Both the position numbers and the translations under genes were made by a program. This document shows positions 35,275 to 43,650 of a DNA stretch of 55,562 nucleotides, one piece after another. The stretch comes from Acidimicrobiia bacterium. GTDB lineage: Bacteria; Actinomycetota; Acidimicrobiia; ATN3; PSLF01. Under the pieces are notes generated by a model. It was not told the DNA's origin. It worked only from the letters and a program-made list of their open reading frames with translations, and did no database searches. Every line of letters begins with the position of its first letter. Positions within the stretch are counted from its first letter, which is position 1. The stretch covers positions 131,283 through 186,844 of the forward strand of contig PSLF01000001.1 of NCBI GenBank assembly GCA_040289475.1, given 5' to 3'.

Positions 35275-36633
35275 GTGTCTCGCAGGTCTCGTGCAATCGC
35301 ATACTCGCTTCTTGGTTCTATGAACTGTGGGGTGGCTCTCGGCGTACTGGGGGTGCACTCTAGCCTTCAGATTCGCTCTGTGTTCCCTTTGTTTCGGTGG
35401 TGGGCGGTCGCTATGGCATTAGTGGCAACGGCCACTGCGTGGCTTCTACAAGTTGGTGACGTCGATCCCTCGACGACTACCCTTCCAAAGCTTTTGTACG
35501 GGGGTTTCAAAGTCGGAATCGTAACCTTTGCAGTGATCTCGACTGCTTCTGCAATCGCAGACCAATCGGTTCCCCGCCAGGTAACTCTGTCGTTTTTGGC
35601 TGCCTCGCCGTTCGTCGCAGTTTTAGCAGGATGGCCCGCCGCTTTGCTTGCCCGAGCAGCGAATCCGAATAGGTTGCTGGTAGTGGGCTCCTACGACGAC
35701 GTACACCAACTCCAATCAGAACTTGAAGCTCATCCTTCGGTGAACGCCCGAATAGTAGGGCACGTCAACGGGTGTTCAGATGGATCTAGACCCAGCGAGA
35801 TCGGGCCTTGGCTGGAACTAGGGCGCGCACGCTTCGTAGAAACAGCCGCTCGACTGAGCCCCGACGTAGTAATTGTGGACGCTCGCTGTTTAGATGAGTA
35901 CGAGTTGGTATCCCAGATAACCGAGCTTCATGCAAGGGGTATAAAGGTCAGAACTTTCGTGGAATTTTACGAGCATATGTTCGGAAAAGTTCCGGTATCT
36001 GCGATCAACGAAGCATGGTTTCTGTTTGACACAGGCGAGCTGCATAGGGCCACGTATCAACGCCTGAAGCAGGTAATGGATTTACTCGGAGCAATATTAG
36101 GCACAACAGTTTTCCTGGCACTCTTACCTTTGATCGCGGCTGCCATCAAGTTAGACAGCAAAGGTCCGATTTTTTATCTTCAAGAAAGAGTAGGTAAAAA
36201 TGGGCGTCGCTTTCGCCTCATAAAGTTTCGGACTATGCGAGAAAATGCGGAAGAGCACGGTCCACAATGGGCGACTGAAAAGGACTCTAGAGTTACGAGA
36301 GTCGGTGTGTTTTTGAGACGTTCTCGCCTGGACGAGCTACCCCAATTTATAAATGTACTGAGAGGCGAGATGAGCCTTGTTGGACCTCGTGCAGAGCGCC
36401 CCGAGTTTGTTGAAAGTTTGGAAGAAAAAATTCCCTTTTATGCCAGACGTCACTTAGTGAAACCTGGACTTACCGGGTGGGCACAAATCAAGTATCACTA
36501 TGGATCCAGTGTTGAGCATGCCCTAGAGAAGTTGCAATATGAGTTTTATTACATGAAGCATCAGTCAATCTTTTTGGACATTTCGATAATTTTGAACACC
36601 TTGCGAGTAATGCTTTCACTCAAGGGCGTATGA
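35275..36633 (+). CDS. Polyprenyl-phosphate sugar phosphotransferase (WcaJ/PglC-type, initiating)
   Basis: This initiates repeat-unit synthesis by transferring sugar 1-phosphate to undecaprenyl phosphate. The 452-residue product has about four N-terminal membrane helices, a soluble nucleotide-binding-like middle (RLLVVGSYDDVHQLQSEL) and the catalytic C-terminal domain. That domain shows QVMDLLGAILGTTVFLALLPLIAAAIKLDS, LIKFRTMRENAEE, RRSRLDELPQFINVLRGEMSLVGPRAERPEF and LVKPGLTGWAQI. Start is GTG at 35275. Its 3' end overlaps the next glycosyltransferase by 4 bases (ATGA). This is the only initiating transferase in the window. Confidence 0.92.
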   Translation: MSRRSRAIAYSLLGSMNCGVALGVLGVHSSLQIRSVFPLFRWWAVAMALVATATAWLLQVGDVDPSTTTLPKLLYGGFKVGIVTFAVISTASAIADQSVPRQVTLSFLAASPFVAVLAGWPAALLARAANPNRLLVVGSYDDVHQLQSELEAHPSVNARIVGHVNGCSDGSRPSEIGPWLELGRARFVETAARLSPDVVIVDARCLDEYELVSQITELHARGIKVRTFVEFYEHMFGKVPVSAINEAWFLFDTGELHRATYQRLKQVMDLLGAILGTTVFLALLPLIAAAIKLDSKGPIFYLQERVGKNGRRFRLIKFRTMRENAEEHGPQWATEKDSRVTRVGVFLRRSRLDELPQFINVLRGEMSLVGPRAERPEFVESLEEKIPFYARRHLVKPGLTGWAQIKYHYGSSVEHALEKLQYEFYYMKHQSIFLDISIILNTLRVMLSLKGV

Positions 36634-38378
36634 GGAGAGTATTCAGAATCCCAGCTAGTGTAGGTGTGGGCTTCAGGCACGAAAAACCTCGCTTGCGCAA
36701 ATGGTTAGAGATCGCACGGATCCGCCTCTCGCGCTATTTCGTGGAGGCATTCGAGCCATCGAGCGACGAAGAGGCTGCTCGCATAAGAGCAATGACAGGG
36801 GGAGTGGGAGCCCCTATCCTCCTCCCCTCCGCGCTCGTGGTCTCCCAGGCACACCGGGTGGTCCGAGAGCAAGCCGAGTCAAAGCAACGCTACAGTAGGC
36901 CCCCTCGGCGCAAGTACGTGCTGGTTCTATCGACGGACTCCAAGACCTACGGGGGTATACAGCGGTACGCCCAGGCCTGGTCCCAGGCTTTGTACGAGCT
37001 GGGATTCGCGCCTCGGACGATAGCCCTGTGGCCGAACGGCGTCCGAGAGAAGCCTCTAGGGATATCGCGCAGAGCCAGGTTCGCCGTCACATGCTTTCTC
37101 ACCGCCCTAGTCAGGCGACCGTCGGCAGTGATCTGTACGCACATTGGTTTGTCGCCAGTCGCGATGATTCTGAAAAGAGCCTTTTCGATTCCGTACGCTG
37201 TGTCGCTGCACGGGGACGACTCGTGGGGTTATCCTCGCAATCCCATGGTTGAGGCTGCACTGAGAAACGCCGATTTGTTGGCGTCTGTGAGTCATTTCAC
37301 CCGAGACGTCGTCTGTGCCAAGTCGGGTATCCCAAAGTCACGGACGTATGTAACGGGTAGCGTTCTCTCCCCCGAAATCGAGTTTCACTGCGCTCTGACA
37401 GAGCCTGCTTCCTACTACGAATCGCTCAGGGCTATTTACGGAAAAAACCTCGCTCATGAACAAAATTCGTCATCCGCTACGACTCTGCCGATCCTCGCCA
37501 GAGCCGTAGAAACAAGTCTTGCTGGGGAAAAGGAGTCCGGATTGCCAGGCCGACAAGGCAATCCGCTCGTTCTCACGGTTGCGAGGCTCGATGCCAATGC
37601 ACCCTACAAGCGTCACGATTTGGTGATAAGGGCAGTGTCTGCGCTGCGCTCAAAGTACCCAGGGCTGCGTTACTGCGTAGTCGGGGATGGCTCGTATCGG
37701 TCACACCTCGAGGCGCTGACAAAGGAAGCGGGAGTCAGCGACGCCGTAGAGTTCACTGGTAAAGTACCCGAGTCGCAACTTGCCACACTTTACAAGAGCG
37801 CAAGTTGTTTCGTTATGCCCAGCCGAATCTCGTTGGATCCGCCCGAAGGGGAAGGATTCGGCCTCGTCTACCTCGAGGCTGGCGTGTGGGGCCTTCCGTC
37901 GGTCGCAGCCCGGGGTGGAGGGGCGTCGGAAACTGTTCTAGACGGCGAAACCGGTTTGCTCGCAGAACCTGACTCTTTGGAAAGCTTGATCGAAAAGATG
38001 GACACGCTGCTTTCTGATACTGCGCTAAGGGAGAGGCTTTCTAGACAAGCAAAGGTAAGGGCGTTGGAGTTTTCCTACCCTAGATTTCGCAGGCGGTGTA
38101 GTGCAGTGATGGCAGCCTTGGAAGCTGCAGAGAAAAGGGGGTGTGAAAACAGCAACGACACCCCAATGCTAGAGCCACGAGCCGCAGCTGTCTCCATAGA
38201 ACCAGAGTATCCGCGAGACTCGCTCTTTCCAGCAGTCTCTTCTTCCCCCCTACCCCAGACTTATCCTTCCCAAACCGACAAAAACCTCTATAGCTCCCCT
38301 GAGCCAGGCAGAGACTGTCACAAGAGCAGCGACATTTACCCCAAAAACGAAGCAGGCCTGCCCGACCCTGTACTCTGA
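36630..38378 (+). CDS. Glycosyltransferase, GT4, with a long disordered C-terminal tail
   Basis: This is a 582-residue GT-B enzyme. Key motifs are YGGIQRYAQAWSQALYELG in the acceptor domain, PLVLTVARLDANAPYKRHDLVIRAVSAL, and SASCFVMPSRISLDPPEGEGFGLVYLEAGVWGLPSVAARGGG in the donor domain. Two oddities are visible: roughly 45 variable residues inserted before the second domain, and about 75 Pro/Ser/Asp-rich residues after the end of the catalytic domain (from about residue 508). The start ATG at 36630 overlaps the upstream gene by 4 bases. The tail may be an interaction region; the acceptor is unknown. Confidence 0.83.
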   Translation: MRRVFRIPASVGVGFRHEKPRLRKWLEIARIRLSRYFVEAFEPSSDEEAARIRAMTGGVGAPILLPSALVVSQAHRVVREQAESKQRYSRPPRRKYVLVLSTDSKTYGGIQRYAQAWSQALYELGFAPRTIALWPNGVREKPLGISRRARFAVTCFLTALVRRPSAVICTHIGLSPVAMILKRAFSIPYAVSLHGDDSWGYPRNPMVEAALRNADLLASVSHFTRDVVCAKSGIPKSRTYVTGSVLSPEIEFHCALTEPASYYESLRAIYGKNLAHEQNSSSATTLPILARAVETSLAGEKESGLPGRQGNPLVLTVARLDANAPYKRHDLVIRAVSALRSKYPGLRYCVVGDGSYRSHLEALTKEAGVSDAVEFTGKVPESQLATLYKSASCFVMPSRISLDPPEGEGFGLVYLEAGVWGLPSVAARGGGASETVLDGETGLLAEPDSLESLIEKMDTLLSDTALRERLSRQAKVRALEFSYPRFRRRCSAVMAALEAAEKRGCENSNDTPMLEPRAAAVSIEPEYPRDSLFPAVSSSPLPQTYPSQTDKNLYSSPEPGRDCHKSSDIYPKNEAGLPDPVL

Positions 38379-38383
38379 TCACC

Positions 38384-40666
38384 ATGAAACAGCTTGTGCA
38401 GTACGCATCCGGCGGCGAGGTCTGCCTGATAGATATCCCACGACCAGAGCCCAAGCCAAAACAGGTCCTTGTCCGTACGCTCGCATCTGCGGTGAGTACA
38501 GGGACCGAGCGAGGAAATCTTGACTTTGCGAGAGCGAGCATTCTGGAAAAAGCGCGACGGAGACCTGACCTTGTAGAAAAAGTAGTCACCAAGGCTCTTC
38601 AAGAGGGCCCTATGAACGCCTACCGTCAGGCTAAGGCTCGCCTGGACGAGCCTTTTCCTTTGGGATACAGCTCAGCGGGAGTGGTTGAGGAGTTGGGTGA
38701 AGGGTGCGCGCTTTTTCGCCCAGGGCAACTGGTGGCTTGCTCGGGAGCCAGGTTTGCAACTCACTCGGAGTTCGTTACCGTTCCCGAGACGATGTGCGCA
38801 CCTATTCCCGAAGGAGTCAGCCTCGAGGATGCCGCTTTCTCTGCATTGGCAGCGGTTGTGATTCATGCCATGAGAAGGGGCGGCGTGGAGGTTGGCTCCC
38901 GCGTTGGCATTATAGGTCTAGGACTTCTTGGGCTTATAGGAGTGCAGGTTGCCAAAGCCTGCGGAGCAGTGGTAGTTGGAGCCGATGTGTCACAAGAGCG
39001 ATGTGATCTGGCTTCTACATTAGGCGGCGACTTTTGTGTCGTGCCAACCGACTCGTCTGCCGAACTAGTGCGCTCCTTTTGCGGACCGACAGAAGGCGTC
39101 GATGTCGCCTTGGTGACCGCTACTTCCAAAACCAATGAGCCATTCGTGTGGGCAGCCGAGATCGCCCGGGAGCGAGGTCACCTTGTAGTCGTTGGTAACT
39201 TTCCACCCGATCTTCCTCGGCGATACGGCTACGACAAAGAGCTTACGATAGAGTTTTCGCGAGCGTGGGGACCAGGAACCTACGATCCCGAGTTTTATCT
39301 CCGAGGCCACGGTGAGGGATACCCGCTTTCGCTGGTGAGGTGGACCGCTCCTCAAAACATGCGTACCTACTTGGAACTAGTAGCATCGGGGAAGGTCTCG
39401 GCTCAGCGACTGATAACTCATCGATTCCCAATTGATCGGGCGGTCGACGCTTATCATGCTCTAGAGGATCCTGCCCAATCCCCTCTCGCTGTGCTCATCA
39501 CCTATCCGACCTTATCTGAACGAGATAGCAGAGAGAGCGAGATACCTTCCCAGGCCTCCTCGAACTCGGCAATCACGGAAGAGGTAGCGTCTCGGCCTAA
39601 GCGACCCGAGCAACGTCGCCCTTTCCCTTTCTGGCTCGAATTGATCCGCCGGCGCCAAAAAATCTGCAAGAGCGCCGAAGTGAGCGATGTGAGCACGGTG
39701 CGGCTAGGAATAATCGGCGCTGGAAACCACGTGTCATCGTCTCTAATGCCCGCAATCTCTACGGTAGAGAGGGTGCAAGTAGAGGCAGTGTGTGCCCCGT
39801 CTGGTCTTAGAGCAGCAGAGCTTGCCAAAAAGTATGCAATTCCCGCTGTCTACTCGACACCAGAAGACCTCCTCTCCGATGAAGACATAGATGGCGTCGT
39901 CATAGCAACACGTCATGACACGCATGCCCAGCTTGCTGTGACAGCTCTTAACGCTGGCAAGCACGTTCTTGTAGAAAAGCCACTTTCTCTTACGATAGAT
40001 GGCATCGAAGCTGTTGAGAAGGCAGCAACTCTGGCGGGTCGCGTCGTGTATGTGGGATTTAACAGGCGGTTTTCTCCCCTGACAAAGCTCGCCGTTGACC
40101 ATGTCCGGGCCAAAGGTTCGGGCCCTTACTCCGTCTCTATTAGGGCCAATCCCGGCCCTCTCGAGCGAGGTCACTGGGTATTGGATCCAAACGAAGGCGG
40201 GGGACGCCTCCTCTCGGAAGGATGCCACTTCTTCGACCTGGCGTGCGCGCTCGTAGGAGAGGCCCCCTTGGCGGTGACCGCGTCTATCACAGAGCCCGAG
40301 GGCGAGCCATGGATGCAAGGATTCGGAGCTTTGGTCGAGTTCACCGATGGCTCCGTAGCCTCGATCGTGTACGCAGGGGCAGGGCCGGCCAGCTTTGGTA
40401 GAGAGCACTTCGAAATAGTTGGATCCTCCAGGGCGGCCTCGGTACACGACTTTCGCGTTGTCCGTAGGTCGGGGAGGTACAGAACTCGGTCTAATCGAAC
40501 AGTCACTGCGCACAAGGGCTTCGTCGAGATGATCGCTTCATTTAGGGACGCATGTAGAGGAGGAGCTACAGGCCTTAGGCTCATGCAAGAAATGCTGCGT
40601 TCTTCGCGGCTCTCAGTGTCCGCGCAGCACTCGGCCAGAACGGGGGAAAAGGTTCGAGCCCTTTAA
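38384..40666 (+). CDS. Two-domain oxidoreductase: MDR dehydrogenase fused to Gfo/Idh/MocA
   Basis: This is a natural fusion of 760 residues. Residues 1-375 are a medium-chain dehydrogenase-like domain: LVQYASGGEVCLIDIPRPEP, VSTGTERGNLD (without the catalytic zinc Cys), LGYSSAGVVEELGEG, RVGIIGLGLLGLIGVQVAKACGA. Residues about 430-755 are a Gfo/Idh/MocA domain: VRLGIIGAGNHVSSSLMPAI, VEKPLSLTIDGIE. A polar linker joins them. Proteins of this architecture recur in exopolysaccharide loci with heparinase-like and asparagine synthase genes, both present elsewhere here. The reaction is unknown; sugar oxidation or epimerisation is likely. Confidence 0.87.
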   Translation: MKQLVQYASGGEVCLIDIPRPEPKPKQVLVRTLASAVSTGTERGNLDFARASILEKARRRPDLVEKVVTKALQEGPMNAYRQAKARLDEPFPLGYSSAGVVEELGEGCALFRPGQLVACSGARFATHSEFVTVPETMCAPIPEGVSLEDAAFSALAAVVIHAMRRGGVEVGSRVGIIGLGLLGLIGVQVAKACGAVVVGADVSQERCDLASTLGGDFCVVPTDSSAELVRSFCGPTEGVDVALVTATSKTNEPFVWAAEIARERGHLVVVGNFPPDLPRRYGYDKELTIEFSRAWGPGTYDPEFYLRGHGEGYPLSLVRWTAPQNMRTYLELVASGKVSAQRLITHRFPIDRAVDAYHALEDPAQSPLAVLITYPTLSERDSRESEIPSQASSNSAITEEVASRPKRPEQRRPFPFWLELIRRRQKICKSAEVSDVSTVRLGIIGAGNHVSSSLMPAISTVERVQVEAVCAPSGLRAAELAKKYAIPAVYSTPEDLLSDEDIDGVVIATRHDTHAQLAVTALNAGKHVLVEKPLSLTIDGIEAVEKAATLAGRVVYVGFNRRFSPLTKLAVDHVRAKGSGPYSVSIRANPGPLERGHWVLDPNEGGGRLLSEGCHFFDLACALVGEAPLAVTASITEPEGEPWMQGFGALVEFTDGSVASIVYAGAGPASFGREHFEIVGSSRAASVHDFRVVRRSGRYRTRSNRTVTAHKGFVEMIASFRDACRGGATGLRLMQEMLRSSRLSVSAQHSARTGEKVRAL

Positions 40667-40730
40667 CGATCTAAGTCATGCACCGCTACCCCGAAACTTC
40701 GCTTATAGGCAAGCTGGCTTGGCTTACCAA

Positions 40731-42263
40731 TCAATCTGTAGTTGAATCCGCGAGGGGTTGGCGCACTTCGAAGAACATCAGCCAAGCAACCGCCGTATAA
40801 ATTATGCTCCTGTGAACTAGGTAGACGATTAACGAGTCGAGGTGCGTGTTACTTATCGAAGCGGCCATGACCGAAGCAACCGCTACCAAGGCGAACTTCT
40901 TTTTTCTCGCCTTCCCGAAGAGGCGAGTGAATACGCCGAGAAGTGCTCCCGTCACAAAAGAGCCGAGGAAAACCCCGCCCTCACCAGCTCGCATGTAGAG
41001 CTCCCCCACATATCCAGGAGGGGATCCGGTAGTCGCCTTGAATCCTCGGTACACAACGGTCATGTACGCCGCCATGTCGTCTGCAGGCTTGTCTTTCCAG
41101 ACAAATCTCGGGAACAAAGCACGTGGCAAAGCAGTGAAGTACCAATCTGCTCCTCTGTGAGGTACCAAGGATGGCGTCTTGTACAAAATTAGGGCGGTGT
41201 TTTCAAGAAAGTCGGCAAACTCTGCCGTCACAGACTCCCATACGTACACCACAGTTTCAATCGGATCGGAAGCAATGCCCTTGAAGGTGTATCCAACCGA
41301 GGTCTCTGCAGCAGTGAAGAAGTCATCTCGAGCAATGAGGCCAGCATTGATGTCTTGGCGGTATAGGAAATTACCCGGAGTTATGATTATTACGGCCAAC
41401 GCGCCCGCAATGAGCGCCTTGTAAGGAAGTCGCCGCTTCAACCCCCATGCTGCCGCAATCGCCGGTGCGTAAGTCAGTATCGCAAAGCCCTTGAAGCCCA
41501 TCACGACTACCGATAGCAGCTCAACTAGCGAGATCACCGATAGCAAAATAACTACCCTCGTTTTCTTTGAGCTATCCTTCGTCGTCATAAGCTCTACGAC
41601 CAATGCAGCGATCGCGACCCAGGAAAACTCATACATATAAGTGAATGTCTGCCTGAATCCGCTCTCAGGCCTCGAGAAATCAGAGATATATCCGAAACGC
41701 CCGATTCCAAACAAATATCCTCTGGCAAAAAGTGAAAGGGCCCAAAAAAACACCACAAATACGAGGGACAAACTTCCCTCCAGGAGGCTGTGCTCTCCTC
41801 TTCTTTCTTCCTGCGGAATTATCCCTGGCCATACTGCAAAGTAGCCCGCAATGACGACCGCGTTAGCAACCATGACGTTGAATAGCGCCCAGTAAAGGTA
41901 GCTTTCGTGACCGATGAGGTCCCAGTGTATGGGCGTGGTACCCAAAAACTTCGGTAAGGAGGCGATGCCGAACGCGAACAACCACCACAGCGTAAGCATC
42001 ATGATCGGCTGAGGAAACGTCCAAGGGGTGCGAGACCACAGAGGGTTGCGAACTGCAATCGCCATGCCGACATAAAAAGCCAGCATGAGACTGACCAGAA
42101 GTAGGTTTTTAGATGCTATCCCGAGAGTGACAATAGCCCCTAAGATGCAGATGTAAAGAAGAGCTTTCCCAACATGCTGGATTTCGGTGCCAGAAAATGA
42201 TGCGTCGTCAAAGCGGCCTTGGCCTATCGCCAGGGATTTCATATCTAGGGTGCTATCTGCCAT
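40731..42263 (-). CDS. O-antigen-polymerase-like membrane protein (Wzy-type)
   Basis: This is a 510-residue polytopic protein with about ten to twelve hydrophobic segments (for example ALLYICILGAIVTLGIAS, LLLVSLMLAFYVGMAIAV, and IAALVVELMT). It has a large polar loop after segment 8-9 containing GADWYFTALPRALFPRFVWKDKP and a late YVGELYMRAGEGGVFLGSF. This loop and topology match the O-antigen ligase/polymerase group, which lacks strong sequence motifs. It lies on the minus strand, convergent with the oxidoreductase gene. With the flippase, phosphoglycosyl transferase and BY-kinase it completes the Wzx/Wzy pathway. Confidence 0.72.
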   Translation of the reverse strand: MADSTLDMKSLAIGQGRFDDASFSGTEIQHVGKALLYICILGAIVTLGIASKNLLLVSLMLAFYVGMAIAVRNPLWSRTPWTFPQPIMMLTLWWLFAFGIASLPKFLGTTPIHWDLIGHESYLYWALFNVMVANAVVIAGYFAVWPGIIPQEERRGEHSLLEGSLSLVFVVFFWALSLFARGYLFGIGRFGYISDFSRPESGFRQTFTYMYEFSWVAIAALVVELMTTKDSSKKTRVVILLSVISLVELLSVVVMGFKGFAILTYAPAIAAAWGLKRRLPYKALIAGALAVIIITPGNFLYRQDINAGLIARDDFFTAAETSVGYTFKGIASDPIETVVYVWESVTAEFADFLENTALILYKTPSLVPHRGADWYFTALPRALFPRFVWKDKPADDMAAYMTVVYRGFKATTGSPPGYVGELYMRAGEGGVFLGSFVTGALLGVFTRLFGKARKKKFALVAVASVMAASISNTHLDSLIVYLVHRSIIYTAVAWLMFFEVRQPLADSTTD

Positions 42264-42342
42264 TATGACCGCATCCGCTAAGACAACTACAGGGCCGGTG
42301 TCTACGGTACTCTAGCACGAATTTTTCGAAGTAAAAGCAGCA

Positions 42343-42370
42343 GGGCGACCCTTCTTTCTGAGGGTCGCCC
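42343..42370 (-). terminator. Probable intrinsic terminator of the secreted repeat protein gene
   Basis: GGGCGACCCT and AGGGTCGCCC form a perfect 10-bp stem with an 8-base loop. Read on the minus strand it is followed by TGCTGCTTTTAC. It lies 64 bases after the stop of the large secreted-protein gene and 80 bases before the polymerase gene start. The U-tract is short. Confidence 0.65.
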
Positions 42371-42433
42371 GGCGCTACTTCCCTGTGCTCCTGGCTGTCT
42401 CTCTCCTCTAGAGGGAGACACCAGCATGCTTCA

Positions 42434-43650
42434 TCACGGCGGAGTATCTTGGTTGATACCAGTCGCCGGAGCGTTCACATTGGTCGCCGCGGTGAAGCTA
42501 GTCTGATTCAGATACCACCGCGTCTGCCCTGCGGCGGGAATGAACCTGAGTCGGTACTGATACCCAGATGCCGCGGTGGTTGGCACCTTGGCTGAGTAGT
42601 TACCTGAGGCATTGGAGACGACATTCGCCGCGTTGTGTAGGCCATCCTGGGTGTATGCCGTGACCAGCGTGTTGGCTACCGGAGCACCGTTTTGTGTTGC
42701 GAGACCTGAGATGTTTCCGGCGTCCCTCAAGCTGAAGTTGGCTGTCCCGGGAGCTGTAACAGACGTTGCCTCTCCATAGGACCATGCGCCGTCGAACCAC
42801 TGAGACTCCCGCTGTGAGGTACTAGCTGTTAGCACTTTGTAGCTTCCAGCAGGAACCACTAGGTTGTAGCGGCCTCCAGTGTTGGTCGACGTCCACGCCG
42901 TGAACGCGCCCGTCGACGCGTTGTATGCATAGACCGGGGCTCCTGGAATGTTGGCGGCTTCGCCTAGACCATCCCCACCTGTGCCTCTGGCCTTTACGTA
43001 CCCCTGTAGCGTACTCCCCGCAGGCAAGTTGAAGTTTATATTGGACGATGGCGCGCTGACTAGCGTAGCTGTGTTGTAGGAGTCCGCATTGTTGTACCAC
43101 TTACCCTGTACTGTGCCATCGCCTGGAGCGTACAGCTTGTACAAGTTAACTCCAGTAGCCACCCGAGCACTGTATGCACCGCCAGCGCTGGGGACGGAGG
43201 TAGCTACGTAAACCAGCTGACCGTCGGAGCTGCGGTACACATACACCGGCTCTCCCCTACTAGGAACTGCACCGTTGTAAAGGAGCGTTCCCGAAATGCT
43301 CGCGCCGGAGGCAAAGTTGGTCGTCACCAGTGATGCTGGCGGCGTCACTGTCGCTCCGGAGCTGAAGTTGGGGGCTGGCGTAGCGGATCCGGAGTACCAA
43401 CCTACTAGGTCGGGGTTGCCAGCACCGTCGGCCACTTGGAATCGAACCTTCGCAGAGGCTGCCCGTACGTCGACGTTGTACGTCCCGGTGCCTGACAGCA
43501 TCGTATAAGTCGCCTCAAACTGCGACCCGGTCGAATCCCAGATATAGACACCGCCCGAGTCGGTACCGGCAGTCCAGCCACCGTTGCGCGTTACGGACCC
43601 AGTGATCGGATTCCCAGTTGATAGCGTCGTGGTAATGGTGCCTGAGTCGC
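42434..43650 (-). repeat. Four degenerate ~95-residue beta-sandwich modules
   Basis: The modules end in similar sequences: GWYSGSATPAPNF, WYNNADSYNTATLVSAP, WFDGAWSYGEATSVTAP and WYLNQTSFTAATNVNAP, spaced about 280-320 bases apart. The DNA copies are diverged, so this is protein-level duplication, not a recent DNA repeat. Confidence 0.7.

Noticed and set aside
42434-43650. CRISPR or DNA tandem repeat in the secreted gene
   Set aside because: The periodicity is at protein level and the DNA copies are diverged; no short regular repeats were seen anywhere in the window.
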